Source: Thermoplasmata archaeon (GTDB taxonomy: Archaea; Thermoplasmatota; Thermoplasmata; Methanomassiliicoccales; Methanomethylophilaceae). Taken from it: a DNA stretch of 64,000 nucleotides. Location of the stretch: the NCBI GenBank assembly GCA_015063245.1, contig SUSV01000005.1, forward strand, positions 1-64,000, written 5' to 3'. The first letter of the stretch is position 1, and the number at the start of each line of letters is the position of its first letter. Shown here in pieces: positions 61,789-64,000 of the stretch. The notes below the pieces were generated by a model. The model ran no database searches and had not been told where the DNA came from. It worked only from the letters and a program-made list of their open reading frames with translations. Made by a program: the position numbers and the translations under genes.

Positions 61789-63048
61789 ATGAAGTATCTG
61801 CCCAGAATCGCTGACGATTATTTCAGGACAAGGCTCAATTCGACTGGTGCACTGCTAATCGAAGGACCGAAATGGTGCGGAAAAACGACGACGGCGGAAC
61901 AATTGTGCTCCAGTGAACTATACATGCAGAATCCGGATGAACGCGAATCCAACATGTACTATGCTTCTAAGAGGCCTTCTAAGCTGCTCGAAGGCGATCG
62001 TCCGCGTCTTATAGATGAGTGGCAGACGGCGCCTGTTCTGTGGGACGCTGTCAGGTTTGCCGTCGATAAGGAAAAGGGGAGAGGCATGTTCATCCTAACC
62101 GGTTCTGCCGTACCGAATCTGAAGAGAGAGGAAGAGGAAAAGATGCATAGCGGTACGGGACGTATTTCACGGGTGAGGATGCATACGATGAGCCTCTTCG
62201 AATCCAAGGAATCTGATGGTTCAATATCTTTAGCAGGCTTGTTCGAGGGTAAAGACGATTATTCTGCGAAATCGGATCTTACGTTGGAAAGGATGGCTTT
62301 CCTTGTCTGCAGGGGAGGTTGGCCGGCTACCATAGAAATGGATGAGCGTTATTCTCTTAGAACCGCGAAGGATTATGTGGAATCAGTCTCAACATCCGAT
62401 ATTTCGCGGGCGGACGGGGTGATGAGGGATCAATATCTTGCCAGGGCATTGCTGGCATCGTTGGCAAGAAATATATGCACATTAGCTGACACGACCGCTA
62501 TCGCCGAGGACTTGAGGAACTATGCGACCAGAAAGACTGTCACCGAGTACATATCTGCGCTACGCAAGATATTCGTGTGTGAGGATGTGCCAGCATGGAG
62601 GCCGTCGCTGATGTCCAAGGCAAGACTTAGATTGACGGCGAAAAGGTGTTTTTCCGATCCATCTATAGCGGCGGCAGCATTGAACGCTAGCCCAGAAATG
62701 CTTCTTAAGGATCATTCGGCCTTTGGATCGATTTTCGAGTCGCTTTGCGTAAGGGATCTTAGGGCCTATATCCAACCGCTCGAAGGCACTGTGATGCATT
62801 ATCATGATAACACAGGTTTGGAGGCAGATATGATTTTGGCCCTAGATGACGGAAGATGGGCGGCTGTCGAAGTGAAACTTCATTCTGGTGAGGACTTAGC
62901 CGCAGAGAATCTGCTGCGCATTAGGAAAAAGACCAAGACGGTCGGCGGAATCGAACCTTCGTTCTTAGCGATCATAACGGCTACAGGGATGTTCCGGGTT
63001 CGTGACGATGGTGTTTTGGTGATACCGATAGGCTGTCTCGGACCGTGA
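61789..63048 (+). CDS. AAA-type ATPase with DUF4143 domain
   Basis: The 419-residue protein has Walker A GPKWCGKT (about 26-33), a Walker-B-like RLIDEWQ (about 73-79), sensor segment FILTGSAVPN, and a C-terminal DUF4143/PD-(D/E)xK-like part ending in TGLEADMILALDDGRWAAVEVK. These ATPases occur in many copies in archaea and some bacteria and are thought to be mobile or defence/toxin-related; function is uncertain. A leaderless message from TATA at 61763 is likely. Its codon use is looser and more AT-rich than that of the preceding housekeeping genes. Confidence 0.85.
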   Translation: MKYLPRIADDYFRTRLNSTGALLIEGPKWCGKTTTAEQLCSSELYMQNPDERESNMYYASKRPSKLLEGDRPRLIDEWQTAPVLWDAVRFAVDKEKGRGMFILTGSAVPNLKREEEEKMHSGTGRISRVRMHTMSLFESKESDGSISLAGLFEGKDDYSAKSDLTLERMAFLVCRGGWPATIEMDERYSLRTAKDYVESVSTSDISRADGVMRDQYLARALLASLARNICTLADTTAIAEDLRNYATRKTVTEYISALRKIFVCEDVPAWRPSLMSKARLRLTAKRCFSDPSIAAAALNASPEMLLKDHSAFGSIFESLCVRDLRAYIQPLEGTVMHYHDNTGLEADMILALDDGRWAAVEVKLHSGEDLAAENLLRIRKKTKTVGGIEPSFLAIITATGMFRVRDDGVLVIPIGCLGP

Positions 63049-63209
63049 GCATATGGGTCCGATCACGACCATTCCTGGTCGGTGAATGCATGGCGTTTGA
63101 GTTCCCATGAACTCATAATGGCGACATTCAGGTAACACGAATTCAGAATTATTATTACCAATGATTCCATGTGAAGGTGCTTCGAAGTCAAGGATGAAGA
63201 AGAAGTGAG

Positions 63210-63284
63210 TGGTCCCGCTGAGATTTGAACTCAGGACCTTCCGGTTATCAGCCGGACGCTCAAACCGTGCTAAGCTACGGGACC
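63210..63284 (-). tRNA. tRNA-Ile (GAT)
   Basis: The minus strand folds into acceptor GGTCCCG/CGGGACC with discriminator A, anticodon stem TCCGG/CCGGA with loop CTGATAA (anticodon GAT), and T-arm CTGAG TTCAAAT CTCAG. No intron; CCA is not encoded. Confidence 0.94.
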
Positions 63285-63379
63285 AACTAAACCCAGGATA
63301 GAGAGGTGACATATAAAGGTATCCGTATGCTAGAATGCACCAGTATCATCGTTTTATATCTCGTATCCCATGGACGCTC

Positions 63380-63859
63380 ATGGACCCGGTCTATCAGGAG
63401 TCACGCATGGTTCTCCCAAAGAATCTGGCAATACTGCTCGCCGCAGTTCTGGCCGCCACATGGCTGTTCATGATCGTGAACAAGCTCGTCTTCTATGACG
63501 GCATGCCCGTGCTCGCCATAATCCTGTTCGGTGCAGCGTTCGCCGTCCTGGGGGCGATGTGCTTCCTGATGAAGTCCTCCATAACGGTCTATGAGGACAG
63601 GGTCGTCCTGAAGCATATACTCCACAGTCACGAGATCCCCATGGAGCAGATCATCGACACCAAGGTCGGGGATCTGGACGTCATCAAGAACTATTCGGAC
63701 TGGACTCTCAAGGGTGTGAAGTACAGGACTTTCGCGGTCATCGGAGAGGACAGGGGCATCGGCCTCAAGGTCACGGGCAAGAGGGTATTCTACCTCTCAT
63801 CCCAGGACCCGGAGGGCATCGCTGCGCTGCTCTCGAAGGATGACAGGAAGGGGGCTTGA
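63380..63859 (+). CDS. small membrane protein with PH-like domain
   Basis: The 159-residue protein has two membrane helices (about 15-32 and 40-60) followed by a PH-like beta domain (ITVYEDRVVLKHILHSHEIPMEQI...). Its role is unknown. ATG 63380 (MDPVYQESR) is chosen because a TATA box (TTTTATATC, near 63355) is 25-27 nt upstream; ATG 63370 is out of the family-typical frame. It is followed at 3 bp by an exosome-associated protein gene. Confidence 0.7.
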   Translation: MDPVYQESRMVLPKNLAILLAAVLAATWLFMIVNKLVFYDGMPVLAIILFGAAFAVLGAMCFLMKSSITVYEDRVVLKHILHSHEIPMEQIIDTKVGDLDVIKNYSDWTLKGVKYRTFAVIGEDRGIGLKVTGKRVFYLSSQDPEGIAALLSKDDRKGA

Positions 63860-63861
63860 AG

Positions 63862-64000
63862 ATGCAGGTTACATTCCATTGGGTCAGGGTTCAGACTTTC
63901 TGCTACGCAACCGAGAGGCAGGATCTGATCGAGGATACTCTGAAGGAGCTCCTCGGGGACATAGAGTTCGAGGAGGAGATCTCCGAGAGCGAGCACGGCA
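63862..64000 (+). CDS. predicted exosome-associated RNA-binding protein (COG1325), 5' part
   Basis: The window ends inside this gene. The first 46 residues (MQVTFHWVRVQTFCYATERQ, then DLIEDTLKELLGDIEFEEE) match the start of COG1325 proteins, which are encoded with ribosomal and exosome-related genes in archaea. ATG 63862 begins 2 bp after the previous stop, so the two genes form an operon. Confidence 0.75.
   Translation, partial: MQVTFHWVRVQTFCYATERQDLIEDTLKELLGDIEFEEEISESEHG

Noticed and set aside
1-64000. CRISPR array
   Set aside because: No regularly spaced direct repeats of 24-40 bp were found anywhere; short palindromes are isolated.
1-64000. pyl genes (pylT, pylS, pylBCD) or amber-containing methylamine methyltransferases
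   Set aside because: None is in this window, so pyrrolysine coding is inferred from the two readthrough frames only.

Overview
This window comes from a methylotrophic methanogenic archaeon. The best fit is the order Methanomassiliicoccales (Methanomethylophilaceae-like). Archaeal markers are diphthine synthase, Trm5, the KEOPS subunit Pcc1, an archaeal ATP-dependent DNA ligase, a Hef-like helicase and many TATA boxes placed about 25-28 nt before start codons. The methylotrophic signature is a methanol methyltransferase operon (mtaC-mtaB), a RamA-type corrinoid activase and two MtaA/MtbA-type methyltransferases. Amber (TAG) codons appear to be read through: of about 55 complete genes I read 48 ending in TGA, 7 in TAA and none in TAG. 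The only two TAG codons that interrupt conserved frames lie inside a UvrD-type helicase and inside Trm5, as expected if TAG encodes pyrrolysine.

Layout. 1-60: 3' part of a class II tRNA, then about 450 bp without a clear gene. 0.56-5.3 kb (minus strand): an amino-acid operon of ACT regulator, homoserine dehydrogenase, citramalate/isopropylmalate synthase, ACT protein and UPF0210 protein. 5.4-11.9 kb: cardiolipin synthase, the amber-containing nuclease-helicase, tRNA-Glu, NAD synthetase, tRNA-Ser and a NifX-like protein. 12.1-15.0 kb: two methylcorrinoid:CoM methyltransferase-like genes, an HTH-ACT regulator and a 45-residue Lys-rich protein. 15.0-19.6 kb (minus): a rifampin-phosphotransferase/PEP-synthase-like enzyme overlapping a small partner gene, a zinc-ribbon membrane protein and a ferredoxin-like protein.

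19.6-24.3 kb: an AT-rich FecCD/BtuCD-type importer whose binding protein carries a dockerin-like Ca-binding module. 24.3-34.4 kb: housekeeping and small genes (winged helix, PH domain, tRNA-Pro, Pcc1, MgtA-type P-ATPase, DNA ligase, Hef-like helicase, IscA-like, AhpD-like). 34.4-34.6 kb: a candidate structured RNA. 34.6-39.1 kb (minus): mtaC, mtaB, ramA and a short CobW-like GTPase. 39.4-44.9 kb: a degenerate transposase-like gene, a small Cys protein, ADP-forming acetyl-CoA synthetase, a structured intergenic region and dphB.

44.9-52.4 kb (minus): a second importer cluster. One gene is a fusion of a PQQ-like beta-propeller ectodomain to a BtuC/FecCD permease, preceded by a binding protein and an anchored surface protein. 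52.6-55.1 kb: amber-containing trm5, dCTP deaminase and an S66 peptidase. 55.2-58.3 kb: a third importer cluster. 58.2-64 kb: chagasin-like inhibitor, SPFH/zinc-ribbon pair, a broken and an intact DUF4143 ATPase, tRNA-Ile, a PH-like membrane protein and the start of a predicted exosome-associated RNA-binding protein.

The methyltransferase genes and three importers of the metal-chelate/corrinoid type suggest an organism that relies heavily on cobamide and iron acquisition for corrinoid-dependent methanogenesis. The substrate of each importer is an inference.
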